Source: Sphingobacteriaceae bacterium (GTDB lineage Bacteria > Bacteroidota > Bacteroidia > B-17B0 > Aurantibacillaceae). Taken from it: a DNA stretch of 64,000 bases. This document shows, piece by piece, positions 44,330-53,196 of the stretch. Location: positions 124,001 through 188,000 of the forward strand of contig JADJXI010000007.1 of NCBI GenBank assembly GCA_016715905.1, given 5' to 3'. The translations under genes were made by a program, and so were the position numbers. The notes beneath the pieces are model-generated. The model had not been told where the DNA came from and did not search any database. It saw nothing but the letters and a program-made list of their open reading frames with translations. Each line of letters starts with the position of its first letter. The stretch's first letter is position 1.

Positions 44330-45376
44330 ATGTCAAATCTTAAAATAAATTTTGCTGTAATCGGCCAGGGACATATTGGCAAAAGACATGCCGAAATGAT
44401 TCGAAGAAATCCGGAATGTAATTTAGTTGCCGTTTGCGATATTAGAACACCTGCAGAATTAGGTTTAAATGATTTGAAAGAAAAGTTTTATAACAGCGCT
44501 GAAGAAATGCTGCTTAATCATGCTGAAATTGAAGTAATCAATATTTGCACACCCAATGGTTTACATTGCTCCAATGCATTACTTTCTTTAGACCATAATA
44601 AACATGTGGTAGTAGAAAAACCAATGGCCTTGAGCAAAAGTGATTGTGAGAAAATTATTTTCAGAGCACTTCAACATAATAAAAATGTGTTTTGTGTTAT
44701 GCAAAACCGTTACTCACCTCCAAGCGCCTGGTTAAAAGAGGTAATGGACAAAAAAATTCTGGGTGATATTTACATGGTACAATTAAATTGTTATTGGAAC
44801 AGAGATGAGCGCTATTATAAACCCGGTGGATGGAAAGGAACCGAGGAATTAGATGGAGGGACTTTATTTACGCAATTCAGTCACTGGATAGATATTCTAT
44901 TTTGGTTATTTGGTGATATAGATAATATTCAAGCCAAGTTTGCCGATTTTAATCATCAAAAAACAACCGATTTTGAAGATAGCGGATTTGTGAGTTTCGA
45001 TTTTATTAATGGCGGAATGGGATCTATTAATTATTCAACTTCTGTGTATGATAAAAATTTAGAATCATCACTTACCATAATAGGAAGTAATGGAAGTATT
45101 AAAGTTGGTGGACAATACATGGATCAAATAGAAACCTGCAATATTAAAAATTATGAAATGCCGGTGTTAGCAGAAACCAATCCGGCTAATGATTATGGCG
45201 CGTACAAAGGTTCGGCCAATAATCACCACAGTGTAATTGAAAATGTTATCGACACCATAAAAGGAAGAAAAAAAATTACTACAAATGCATTAGAAGGTTT
45301 AAAGGTGGTTGAAATCATTGAAAGAATTTATGCACACCGTCAATCTTCAGTACTTAAAGCAAAAATAAAATTATGA
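44330..45376 (+). CDS. Gfo/Idh/MocA oxidoreductase, WbpB/WlbA-like
   Basis: A 348-residue NAD-dependent oxidoreductase. It begins with FAVIGQGHIGKRHAEMI (Rossmann), followed by INICTPNGLHC and VVVEKPMALSKSDCEKI with the family's EKP. The segment GGWKGTEELDGGTLFTQFSHWIDILFWLFG carries the His of the active site. By position between WbpD-like and WbpA-like genes it probably oxidises the C3 hydroxyl of a UDP-N-acetylglucosaminuronate, which then needs an aminotransferase (WbpE) not found here. Starts 6 bases after the acetyltransferase and overlaps the next ATG by 4 bases. Confidence 0.88.
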   Translation: MSNLKINFAVIGQGHIGKRHAEMIRRNPECNLVAVCDIRTPAELGLNDLKEKFYNSAEEMLLNHAEIEVINICTPNGLHCSNALLSLDHNKHVVVEKPMALSKSDCEKIIFRALQHNKNVFCVMQNRYSPPSAWLKEVMDKKILGDIYMVQLNCYWNRDERYYKPGGWKGTEELDGGTLFTQFSHWIDILFWLFGDIDNIQAKFADFNHQKTTDFEDSGFVSFDFINGGMGSINYSTSVYDKNLESSLTIIGSNGSIKVGGQYMDQIETCNIKNYEMPVLAETNPANDYGAYKGSANNHHSVIENVIDTIKGRKKITTNALEGLKVVEIIERIYAHRQSSVLKAKIKL

Positions 45377-46665
45377 ACTTATACCAAAAAATTTTAAAGA
45401 AAGAAGCTCCCATTGCCGTAATCGGATTAGGATATGTGGGTTTACCCATTGCATTGGCCTTTGCCAAAAAAGTAAAGGTGATTGGATTCGATATCAATGA
45501 AAAAAGAGTAAACCTGATGAAAAAAGGAATTGATCCCAGTCAGGAACTTACTAAATCAGATTTTAAAAACTCCGATATCACTTTCACGCACAAACTGGAA
45601 GATTTAAAAAAAGCGAAATTTTTTATTGTAGCTGTACCCACTCCAATTGACGAGCATAATTTACCCGATTTAAAACCACTAATCAGTTCATCTACAACCG
45701 TAGGAAAAGTTTTAAAAAAAGGAGATTATGTAGTGTATGAATCTACAGTTTACCCGGGTTGTACCGAGGAAGATTGTATTCCGATTTTAGAAAGAGAAAG
45801 TGGTTTAAAGTTTGTAAAAGATTTTAAAGTAGGTTACTCACCTGAAAGAATTAATCCCGGTGATAAGGAACATACCATCACCAAAATACTAAAAATTGTT
45901 AGCGGTTGTGATAAAGAAAGTTTAGAGGTTATTGCTAATACCTACGAAATTATTGTTGAACCCGGCACACATCGCGCTCCAAGTATCAAAGTAGCTGAAG
46001 CTGCTAAAATTATTGAAAACACACAACGCGATGTAAACATTGCATTAATGAATGAGCTTTCTATTATCTTTTCCCGCATAGGAATTAATACTTACGACGT
46101 TTTGGAAGCTGCAGCAACCAAATGGAATTTTTTGAAATTTTACCCGGGTTTAGTAGGCGGACATTGTATTGGCGTTGATCCCTATTACTTAACCTATAAA
46201 GCAGAAGAAATGGGCTATCATGCCCGCGTCATCAATAGCGGCCGTTATGTGAATGACAGCATGGGATTTTATGTAGCCAAAACCTGCGTTAAAAAAATTA
46301 TTGCAGCACACAAAAATATAGCCAAATCAAAAGTATTGGTGATGGGCGCTACTTTTAAAGAAGATGTGAGCGACATCAGAAACAGCAAAGTGGCTGATAT
46401 AGTAAAAGAATTAAAAAGCTTTGGTGTTAAAGTTGAAATTGTTGATCCACATGCTGATCATGAGGAATTAAAACACGAATATGGTTTTGGTTTAAATAAA
46501 TTAGGCAAAAGTTATGATGGTGTGATTGTAGCTGTTAATCACAAAGAATACATTAACCTAAACGAAAAGTTTTTTGAAGGTATTCTCTCCAAAAAAGGTA
46601 TAGTGGTTGACGTGAAGGGCATTTATAAGAACAAAATAAAGAAATTAAATTACTGGAGCTTGTAA
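45373..46665 (+). CDS. UDP-N-acetyl sugar 6-dehydrogenase (WbpA/WbpO/TviB-like)
   Basis: A 430-residue nucleotide-sugar dehydrogenase. The Rossmann motif is IAVIGLGYVGLPIALAF (about 14-30); the catalytic Cys265 is in VGGHCIGVDPYYLTYKA, whose YLTYKA form fits WbpO/TviB more than UDP-glucose dehydrogenases. ATKWNFLKFYPG precedes the cysteine. It converts UDP-HexNAc to UDP-HexNAcA, the first step of the pathway served by the two genes upstream. Start overlaps the preceding stop by 4 bases. Confidence 0.9.
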   Translation: MNLYQKILKKEAPIAVIGLGYVGLPIALAFAKKVKVIGFDINEKRVNLMKKGIDPSQELTKSDFKNSDITFTHKLEDLKKAKFFIVAVPTPIDEHNLPDLKPLISSSTTVGKVLKKGDYVVYESTVYPGCTEEDCIPILERESGLKFVKDFKVGYSPERINPGDKEHTITKILKIVSGCDKESLEVIANTYEIIVEPGTHRAPSIKVAEAAKIIENTQRDVNIALMNELSIIFSRIGINTYDVLEAAATKWNFLKFYPGLVGGHCIGVDPYYLTYKAEEMGYHARVINSGRYVNDSMGFYVAKTCVKKIIAAHKNIAKSKVLVMGATFKEDVSDIRNSKVADIVKELKSFGVKVEIVDPHADHEELKHEYGFGLNKLGKSYDGVIVAVNHKEYINLNEKFFEGILSKKGIVVDVKGIYKNKIKKLNYWSL

Positions 46666-46688
46666 GCCATTCCGGTAAAAAAAAGGGC

Positions 46689-48170
46689 ATGCGAATATTA
46701 TTCATATTTTTTTTTCTTGCTCTACAATTAAAAAGCCAGCAAATACAGGTTATTAATGGTGAAGAATTTTCTACACCATCAAAAACCGAGGATGATTTCT
46801 ACATCAAAGGAGACACTTCCGCTTTTTTTATCATCAACAATAAAAACAATATTAAACAAGGTCATTGTTTTTTAAGTAAAATCACCTACTCCACACAAGC
46901 GCCGGTTTATACCCGAGAAATATTTTACAGGGATAACTGGAAGACGCAGCTTTTATTTGCCAATTATGTCAATAATAAAATTGCGCTTTATCTTGAAATT
47001 AAAGAAAATGATAACAAAAAGGCCGTTTTACTCAAAAAATATTACTCAGCTGATTATGGTATAGAAATTAATCAGGAAGAAAGATTAGACAGTGTATTAT
47101 TTGATCACGCCATTAATCATAGCGTTTGGAAAATTATTTCAAGCGAATCAGAAAACGTGTTATACACTATTCAATCACTTCATCCTAAAAACGAATACGA
47201 TTTTAAAATCGCTTCTTATGCAACAGAAAATTCTATCCGCAACTGGGTTTATGTGGAAACAGACAGTTCGCGCCAATCCATTCGGCAATGGCTTGGCGAT
47301 GATAAAGGAATACTTTATGTTTTAAATACCGATAAGCAAAATCATTTCCGATTAAAAATTTGCACAGGCAAAAAAGAGAATGACCAACAGCAGTTATTGC
47401 CGAATGCTAAAAAAACTATTTTTGAACCTGTACTTAAAATAATTAACAACCAATTGTATTGTACGGGTGAATTTATACCCGGCATTGGAAAAAACAAAGA
47501 AATGAATGATTTGCCGGTAAATGGTTTTTTTCTGCTCCGTTATGATGCAAATACTTTAGTATTAAAAGACAGTTGCTTTGATGATTTAAACCAACGATTA
47601 AGAAATAAACTAAATTATAAATACAAAAATAAAACAATTAAACTGGAAGGTCCTAAAAATACCCTTTGTGCTTCTAAAAATTATGTACATCATAGTTTAT
47701 TTAGTTTTAAGGGAAGTATTTATGCCATTAAATTTCACGCAATATTTAAAAACGGGAAAATTGCTGCGCGGAATGAAATCATCGTTTTAAAATATACGCA
47801 AGGTAAACCCGAATGGATGCAGATTATTCCCGGCAATAATGTGCTGGAATCCAAAATGGGATTTGAAATTGTGGTAGCCGAAAAAATGCATCTGTTTTAT
47901 TTTGATCGTAAGGATAATATTATTCATTATCCGGATATTGGATTTTACGCTCCAAAAAATTACAAAAGCGTAATGGATAATGCGGCCATTTTGGTTAGAA
48001 TTGGCATTGATGAACGAGGAATTATGGAAAGAGATAATATTTATACTTATGTTGATTGGGACTTTAATATATATTCCGATATTCAGAAATTAAACTCCGG
48101 AAATAAAATTATTATTACCGCAGATAAAGGAAAAACACGAAGATTTGACCAGTTGATTTTAACGGAGTGA
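46689..48170 (+). CDS. Secreted protein of unknown function
   Basis: A 493-residue protein with a signal peptide (about 1-17, MRILFIFFFLALQLKSQ). The mature part is Lys/Asn-rich and strand-dominated, with recurring aromatic turns (NEYDFKIASYATENS, NGFFLLRYDANTL, FYAPKNYKSVMDN), which looks propeller-like. No sorting domain, lipobox or catalytic motif is visible and I recognise no family. It follows the sugar dehydrogenase by 23 bases and could share its transcript. Confidence 0.68.
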   Translation: MRILFIFFFLALQLKSQQIQVINGEEFSTPSKTEDDFYIKGDTSAFFIINNKNNIKQGHCFLSKITYSTQAPVYTREIFYRDNWKTQLLFANYVNNKIALYLEIKENDNKKAVLLKKYYSADYGIEINQEERLDSVLFDHAINHSVWKIISSESENVLYTIQSLHPKNEYDFKIASYATENSIRNWVYVETDSSRQSIRQWLGDDKGILYVLNTDKQNHFRLKICTGKKENDQQQLLPNAKKTIFEPVLKIINNQLYCTGEFIPGIGKNKEMNDLPVNGFFLLRYDANTLVLKDSCFDDLNQRLRNKLNYKYKNKTIKLEGPKNTLCASKNYVHHSLFSFKGSIYAIKFHAIFKNGKIAARNEIIVLKYTQGKPEWMQIIPGNNVLESKMGFEIVVAEKMHLFYFDRKDNIIHYPDIGFYAPKNYKSVMDNAAILVRIGIDERGIMERDNIYTYVDWDFNIYSDIQKLNSGNKIIITADKGKTRRFDQLILTE

Positions 48171-48271
48171 TTTCACATTAAGTTAATAAACCCTAATACC
48201 CCAAAAAGAAAAAATAAAAGTTTTTTCATCCACGCGATTTTATCCTAAATTTACAAAATAAAAGCATTAAA

Positions 48272-49324
48272 ATGAAGATTCTAATTACAGGAGCAGCCGG
48301 ATTTATCGGGTCACACGTGGCTCGTTTATTTGTCAATAAATATCCAACTTACACTATCCACAACCTCGATGCCTTAACTTATGCCGGTAATCTGGCCAAC
48401 TTAACGGATATTGAAAATAAACCCAATTACACCTTTATTAAAGGTGATATTACCGATGCTCCCTTCATCAATACCCTTTTCGAAAAAGAAAAATACAATG
48501 CGGTTATTCATTTGGCAGCTGAAAGTCATGTTGACCGAAGCATTACCAATCCGCTTGAGTTTGTCATGACTAATGTAATTGGTACGGTTAACTTATTAAA
48601 TGCAGCTAAAGTTTTACATAAAGCTAACCCCAATGGTTTTAAATTATTCTATCATGTAAGTACGGATGAAGTTTATGGTGCCTTAGGTGAAACCGGAATG
48701 TTTGTGGAAACTACTGCTTACGATCCGCATAGTCCATATTCGGCTTCTAAAGCAAGCAGCGATCACTTTGTGCGGGCTTATCATGATACTTATGGATTGC
48801 CGGCCCTTATCTCCAATTGCAGCAATAATTATGGTCCTAATCATTTCCCTGAAAAACTAATTCCACTTTGTATTAATAATATTAAAAACAACAAACCCTT
48901 GCCCATTTATGGTAAAGGCGAAAATGTGCGCGACTGGCTTTTTGTAAAAGACCATGCTACTGCCATTGATACCATTTTTCATAAAGCCAAACCCGGAAGC
49001 ACTTATAATATCGGCGGACATAACGAGTGGACCAATATTGATGTGATTCGATTATTATGCAAAGTGATGGATAAAAAATTAGGCAGAGCCGTTGGTACCA
49101 ATGAAAAACTAATCACCTTTGTAAAAGACCGAGCAGGCCACGATTTACGTTATGCGATTGATGCAAGCAAATTACAAAATGAATTGGGATGGGTACCATC
49201 CGTAACTTTTGAAGAAGGACTGGATCAAACCGTAGATTGGTATTTGCAAAATGAAGAATGGTTGAATAATGTAACTTCAGGTAATTATGCCAATTACTAC
49301 GAAGCGCAATATGTGAAGCGTTGA
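48272..49324 (+). CDS. rfbB: dTDP-glucose 4,6-dehydratase
   Basis: A 350-residue extended SDR enzyme making dTDP-4-keto-6-deoxyglucose for rhamnose and other deoxysugars. GAAGFIGSH (about 7-15) binds NAD; the catalytic set is Thr131-Asp132-Glu133 (VSTDEVYG) and Tyr156/Lys160 (YSASK); HLAAESHVDRSI and NCSNNYGPNHFPEKLIPL are diagnostic for RfbB. rfbA, rfbC and rfbD are not in the window. Confidence 0.95.
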   Translation: MKILITGAAGFIGSHVARLFVNKYPTYTIHNLDALTYAGNLANLTDIENKPNYTFIKGDITDAPFINTLFEKEKYNAVIHLAAESHVDRSITNPLEFVMTNVIGTVNLLNAAKVLHKANPNGFKLFYHVSTDEVYGALGETGMFVETTAYDPHSPYSASKASSDHFVRAYHDTYGLPALISNCSNNYGPNHFPEKLIPLCINNIKNNKPLPIYGKGENVRDWLFVKDHATAIDTIFHKAKPGSTYNIGGHNEWTNIDVIRLLCKVMDKKLGRAVGTNEKLITFVKDRAGHDLRYAIDASKLQNELGWVPSVTFEEGLDQTVDWYLQNEEWLNNVTSGNYANYYEAQYVKR

Positions 49325-49341
49325 TTTTAAGGTTTAGAATT

Positions 49342-49773
49342 ATGCATCGGAAAATTGTAATCATTTTTATTTTTTCATTTACTTACAGTTTCTCCCAAAC
49401 CGTACCACAAAAAGTATTCAATTTCGCTAAACAAAATCTCAATAAAAAAGTAGACCGGGGGGAGTGTTGGGATTTAGCCAATGCCGCTTTGAATGCTGCC
49501 GGGGCACAATGGACTTCACCTTACGATTTCGGAACTAAAACTAATATTCAAAGTACGCAACCCGGTGATATTATTCAATTCACCAATACCAAATTAAAGT
49601 TTCCTTATGGAAGCATGAGCTTTCCTAAACACACGGCCATTGTTTATGCATCTACTAAAAAACAAATCACGCTAATCCATCAGAATTTCAATAACAAGCG
49701 TACTGTGGATACGATTACCATACAACTGGATTATATTGTAAAAGGTAAAGCCGAGGCGTACCGACCTAAATAA
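49342..49773 (+). CDS. Small secreted CHAP/NlpC-P60-like protein
   Basis: ATG 49342 gives 143 residues with a signal peptide (MHRKIVIIFIFSFTYSFSQ); the longer frame to 49321 overlaps rfbB. Motifs GECWDLANAALNAAGAQW (candidate catalytic Cys), QPGDIIQFTNT and FPKHTAIVYAS (candidate His) resemble papain-like CHAP/NlpC folds. A peptidase or amidase on cell-wall peptides is possible, but the Cys-Pro-like spacing was not verified and an inactive fold cannot be excluded. Confidence 0.6.
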   Translation: MHRKIVIIFIFSFTYSFSQTVPQKVFNFAKQNLNKKVDRGECWDLANAALNAAGAQWTSPYDFGTKTNIQSTQPGDIIQFTNTKLKFPYGSMSFPKHTAIVYASTKKQITLIHQNFNNKRTVDTITIQLDYIVKGKAEAYRPK

Positions 49774-50242
49774 ATCTTTAAATTTCCTTGTTTAAAAAAT
49801 AGAAATGGCAAATACTACTGAATTTCTTTGAGGCCGGAATGATTTCGAGTTTTATTTAATCTTTTGTAGAGATAAACAGCGGTTTGCGCAAAACAGTATG
49901 GTGATTAGGCGTTAAGAAAGTGAAGCGCAAACCGGCGTTGGTTTTCCTTTTGCTCCTTTCTTAAAACAGGCAAAAGGAAAAATCTCCTCAAAAGATTAAA
50001 GCGTTTTTGTTACTTTTTGCGCGACAAAAAGTAAAGAAAAAAGGGTCTCAATACTAGCATACCGAAAACTCTTGCTCTACCCGACCTGACAAAATAATTT
50101 TAATTTAGGTGGCTTCTCCGCCACAACGGAAAACTCAGCCACCGGACATCTCCATTGCTGCAGACGTTCAATCAAGGTGCTGAATCGTGAATCAGATTAT
50201 TTAATAAAATCCCAACGATGGTTGAGGATTCATTGGATAAAT
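49774..50242 (+). repeat. Gene-free stretch with nested inverted repeats
   Basis: This 469-base gap has no coding frame I can support. It contains: a 10-base inverted repeat CGGTTTGCGC/GCGCAAACCG (49880-49889 and 49925-49934); a 12-base one TTTTCCTTTTGC/GCAAAAGGAAAA (49942-49953 and 49970-49981); a 10-base hairpin TTACTTTTTG/CAAAAAGTAA with a 5-base loop (50010-50019 and 50025-50034); and GGTGGC/GCCACC (50108-50113 and 50138-50143). The 49940-50045 part resembles dispersed intergenic repeats I associate with Bacteroidota genomes. Terminator functions for the flanking convergent genes are possible. Confidence 0.6.
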
Positions 50243-50695
50243 TTATTTCCTTTTGGAAGCGAAAAAAGATTTTAATAAGGTCTCGCTTTCTTCCGCTAAA
50301 ATACCGGAGATTACTTTTGTTTTTGGATGTAATAATTCGGTGCTATAAATACTATATCCAAATTTTTTATCGCTAGCGCCGTAAATTATAGTCCCCACCC
50401 TACTCCACTTTAATGCTCCTGCACACATTACGCAAGGTTCAAGTGTTACATACACCGTACATTCATTTAAAAATTTACCCCCAATGGCATTGGCTGCGGA
50501 AGTAATGGCCTGCATTTCGGCATGTGCTGTAACATCGTTCAAACGCTCGGTTAAATTATGACCACGGGCTATTATTTTATTTTCAGCAACAATAACTACA
50601 CCAATAGGCACTTCATCCAGTTCATAAGCTTTTTGCGCTTCTTTAAGCGCTTCTTTCATGAAATAATCGTGGGTATATAAGGGAGCTATTGACAA
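50243..50695 (-). CDS. tadA: tRNA-specific adenosine-34 deaminase
   Basis: A 150-residue zinc deaminase producing inosine at the wobble position of tRNA-Arg. The active site is HAEMQAI (His and catalytic Glu) and PCVMCAGAL (zinc cysteines); RGHNLTERLNDVTAHAE in two parts matches TadA. ATG 50695 overlaps the upstream gene by 10 bases; an ATG 12 codons later (FMKEAL) is possible. Confidence 0.94.
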   Translation of the reverse strand: MSIAPLYTHDYFMKEALKEAQKAYELDEVPIGVVIVAENKIIARGHNLTERLNDVTAHAEMQAITSAANAIGGKFLNECTVYVTLEPCVMCAGALKWSRVGTIIYGASDKKFGYSIYSTELLHPKTKVISGILAEESETLLKSFFASKRK

Positions 50696-51081
50696 GTGCA
50701 GGTATTGGCTGTGGTTATACTTATATCATCAATACGACTGATGGTATCGCAGTCATTAATAATCAACTTATAATTGTATTGTGAGGCAAATTCTTCTTTG
50801 GGTTGAATATAATATTCTCCACAAGGTTCTTGATGTACATTACTTACCTCATAATTCACTTCAAAATGTCTTAATTCCACTTTCACCAACATTTCATTTT
50901 TCTTGAGGTAATTTAATTTGCATTTGGCTTTATCCGATAATTGAAATTGCTGATAAACCAATTCCTGCATTTTTTGTTCATTGGGGGTAACGCAACTTCG
51001 GGTACCAAACATGGAGTAAACAATTAATAATCCAATTCCAAATCCTATTCCGTATAATTTTAATCTGTGCCAGAACTTCAT
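50686..51081 (-). CDS. Small membrane-anchored protein of unknown function
   Basis: A 131-residue protein with one N-terminal helix (about 9-25, LYGIGFGIGLLIVYSMFG) preceded by basic residues, then SCVTPNEQKMQELVYQQFQLS and a beta-rich tail ending in TCTCQ. Five cysteines in the exported part suggest disulfides. I recognise no named family. Overlaps tadA by 10 bases and lies 13 bases after the M43 protease gene, so cotranscription is likely. Confidence 0.68.
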   Translation of the reverse strand: MKFWHRLKLYGIGFGIGLLIVYSMFGTRSCVTPNEQKMQELVYQQFQLSDKAKCKLNYLKKNEMLVKVELRHFEVNYEVSNVHQEPCGEYYIQPKEEFASQYNYKLIINDCDTISRIDDISITTANTCTCQ

Positions 51082-51094
51082 AGTAGCCTAAATT

Positions 51095-53134
51095 TTAATC
51101 TTGCTTCACAATTTTCTTCAACAAAGCGCCCTGTGCAGATTTTATTTTTATAAAATAAACTCCTGCGCTTAATTTATCAATTTCATTGATCTCAATTTTG
51201 TTTTCGCGACTTTCAATCTTGTTTTCCGCTAAAACTCTTCCGCTTACATCCATAATCTGATAAGAACTTAATAAAATATTTTCTTTGTTATGCAAATACA
51301 GATTTGAGGAAGTTGGATTCGGGAAAAGTTGTAGTGAGGTATTTGCTAATTGAATTTCAGACAAACCCACTATTGCATTTAAATTGATATCATCAATAAA
51401 AAAATTATTTCCGGGTCCGTTAATATCCGGTGTAAATTCAAATTGTATATGAACCTGCGGATTACCCGAATAATCCAATAAATCAATATTTTCGGTTTTC
51501 CAGTTCCAGGCCGGAGCCATAAAAGGTGATGTTACCGGAACACCTGCAGTACTCAATGCCGCACCCGTTTTTGAATAAAGTGGGGTCCAATTAAAGCCAC
51601 AATCGTTGCTGATTAAAACTCTTAAGCGATCATTATTGCCGGAAGTTTGTTGCGCATACGCATATTTAAAACTTAATTGTGCACTTACCTGATTTTGAAA
51701 ATTTAAACCCGGAGAAAAAATCAATACCGGAGCATTTGGGTTATCGAAATAATTATTTATCCAGGCCGATGAGCTTCCACTTGCTGCGCTTAATGTGGTT
51801 TGCACAAAGGAACTTCCTTGAGTTGGTTGAGACACTATCCAATTATTTGTTGGAAAAATATTCTCAAAACCTTCCGACAAATTAATATTCCCTGATGTAG
51901 TTGCATTGGCGAGAACCGTTACCACTTGTTTTATACTGCTATCACTACCATTTCCATTGCTTACTTTTAATTTAATATCTGCTAAACCTGAACCCGTAAA
52001 CGTTAAAATACCATTTTGTAAGGTGGAAACCGGAGCCGATAAATTGCTGCTCCATTCCCAATTATTAATAGGGGCATTATAACTGTGATCATAAAAACCT
52101 AAAGAGTATCCAACGCAGGTGATGGTACCGGCTTGAAGAAACGATGCAATAGGCGCACAATTTAATGTAGGATTTACCACTCCTGTTGCTATTAAGTTGG
52201 CGTTGGTCCAAAGATTATCACGTCCGCCTACATTGCTATTTAAAGCATTGTGCATTCTAGTTTTTTGTCCGTAAGTAAACATTCTGCTGCAAAAAGCATA
52301 TTCCATATAATTTTGAATATTTTCTTTAATTCCGGGGGTACATACTATCGCATTACCCAAATTACAGTTGGTAAATCCTTTAGTAAGAGGCGTGTCTCCT
52401 ACTCCGTCATCTCCACAGGAAACGCCGGGATTATTGGTTGAACCCCATGTATGCTGCAGGTTTAACCAGTGTCCAACCTCGTGAGTAAGTGTTCTTGAAC
52501 TGAAATTATTGGAGGTGCCAATATTGCCAACATAACCGTGTAAGGAAACTATAGCATCCATATTACCGGGAACCGAGCCGGGTAAAAAAGTAAATGCTGC
52601 CGCTCCACCTCCGGATATACTTCTCACCACATAAATGTTCAAGTATTTATTTGCCGGCCAAGTATAAATATAATTACTTTGGTCTGTGTCCCAGTTGGTA
52701 TTTTCATCATAATGCCTGGTAATTCCATTAGTACAATTCCCGTTAGGATCTTTAGTGGCCAAACGAAATTCAATTTCACAATCGGCTGCCAAATTTTTGA
52801 ATTCAGTGACAATACTGGTTGTATCTGCGTTTAATTTGCGAAAATCTCTATTCAATATGGTAATGGCACTTTGGATTTGAGCATCGCTTATATTCTCACT
52901 TCCATTTTTATGCAATACATGAAAAACCACAGGAATGGTATAAGCAACTGCGCTGGGTTTCGCCTGCAAATTGTTGGTTGTTTGCTGCTGAATAATCTTA
53001 TCAAACTGAGCTTTAGCTTCCGGATTGGTTTTAAATAGCTTTTCGTAAGCATCCAACATTCCGCAAGTTTTTGGTTCCTGGGCAAAAACATTCAAAATGA
53101 GCATTGAAAAGACCAGATTTAGATAATATTTCAT
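51095..53134 (-). CDS. Secreted M43-family zinc metalloprotease with type IX sorting domain
   Basis: A 679-residue protein. Signal peptide (about 1-18, ends NVFAQ); propeptide-like segment; pappalysin-like catalytic domain with HEVGHWLNLQH at residues 218-228 and the Met-turn region near YMEYAFCSRMFTYGQ; a PKD-like domain (about 330-415); a galactose-binding-like region (about 430-590); and a C-terminal type A sorting domain (about 600-679, LQLFPNPTSSNLYL, LSAGVYFIKIKSAQG, final KQD). It should be exported by the type IX system and attached to or released from the cell surface. Substrates may be extracellular proteins. Confidence 0.92.
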   Translation of the reverse strand: MKYYLNLVFSMLILNVFAQEPKTCGMLDAYEKLFKTNPEAKAQFDKIIQQQTTNNLQAKPSAVAYTIPVVFHVLHKNGSENISDAQIQSAITILNRDFRKLNADTTSIVTEFKNLAADCEIEFRLATKDPNGNCTNGITRHYDENTNWDTDQSNYIYTWPANKYLNIYVVRSISGGGAAAFTFLPGSVPGNMDAIVSLHGYVGNIGTSNNFSSRTLTHEVGHWLNLQHTWGSTNNPGVSCGDDGVGDTPLTKGFTNCNLGNAIVCTPGIKENIQNYMEYAFCSRMFTYGQKTRMHNALNSNVGGRDNLWTNANLIATGVVNPTLNCAPIASFLQAGTITCVGYSLGFYDHSYNAPINNWEWSSNLSAPVSTLQNGILTFTGSGLADIKLKVSNGNGSDSSIKQVVTVLANATTSGNINLSEGFENIFPTNNWIVSQPTQGSSFVQTTLSAASGSSSAWINNYFDNPNAPVLIFSPGLNFQNQVSAQLSFKYAYAQQTSGNNDRLRVLISNDCGFNWTPLYSKTGAALSTAGVPVTSPFMAPAWNWKTENIDLLDYSGNPQVHIQFEFTPDINGPGNNFFIDDINLNAIVGLSEIQLANTSLQLFPNPTSSNLYLHNKENILLSSYQIMDVSGRVLAENKIESRENKIEINEIDKLSAGVYFIKIKSAQGALLKKIVKQD

Positions 53135-53196
53135 ATGAATTTTAAAATTTAAATATAATCAAATTAACTTTAACTAATTTTACATTTTCGACCACC

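Noticed and set aside
49774..50242. An IS element or transposase remnant
   Set aside because: No transposase frame or target-site duplications visible, only short inverted repeats.
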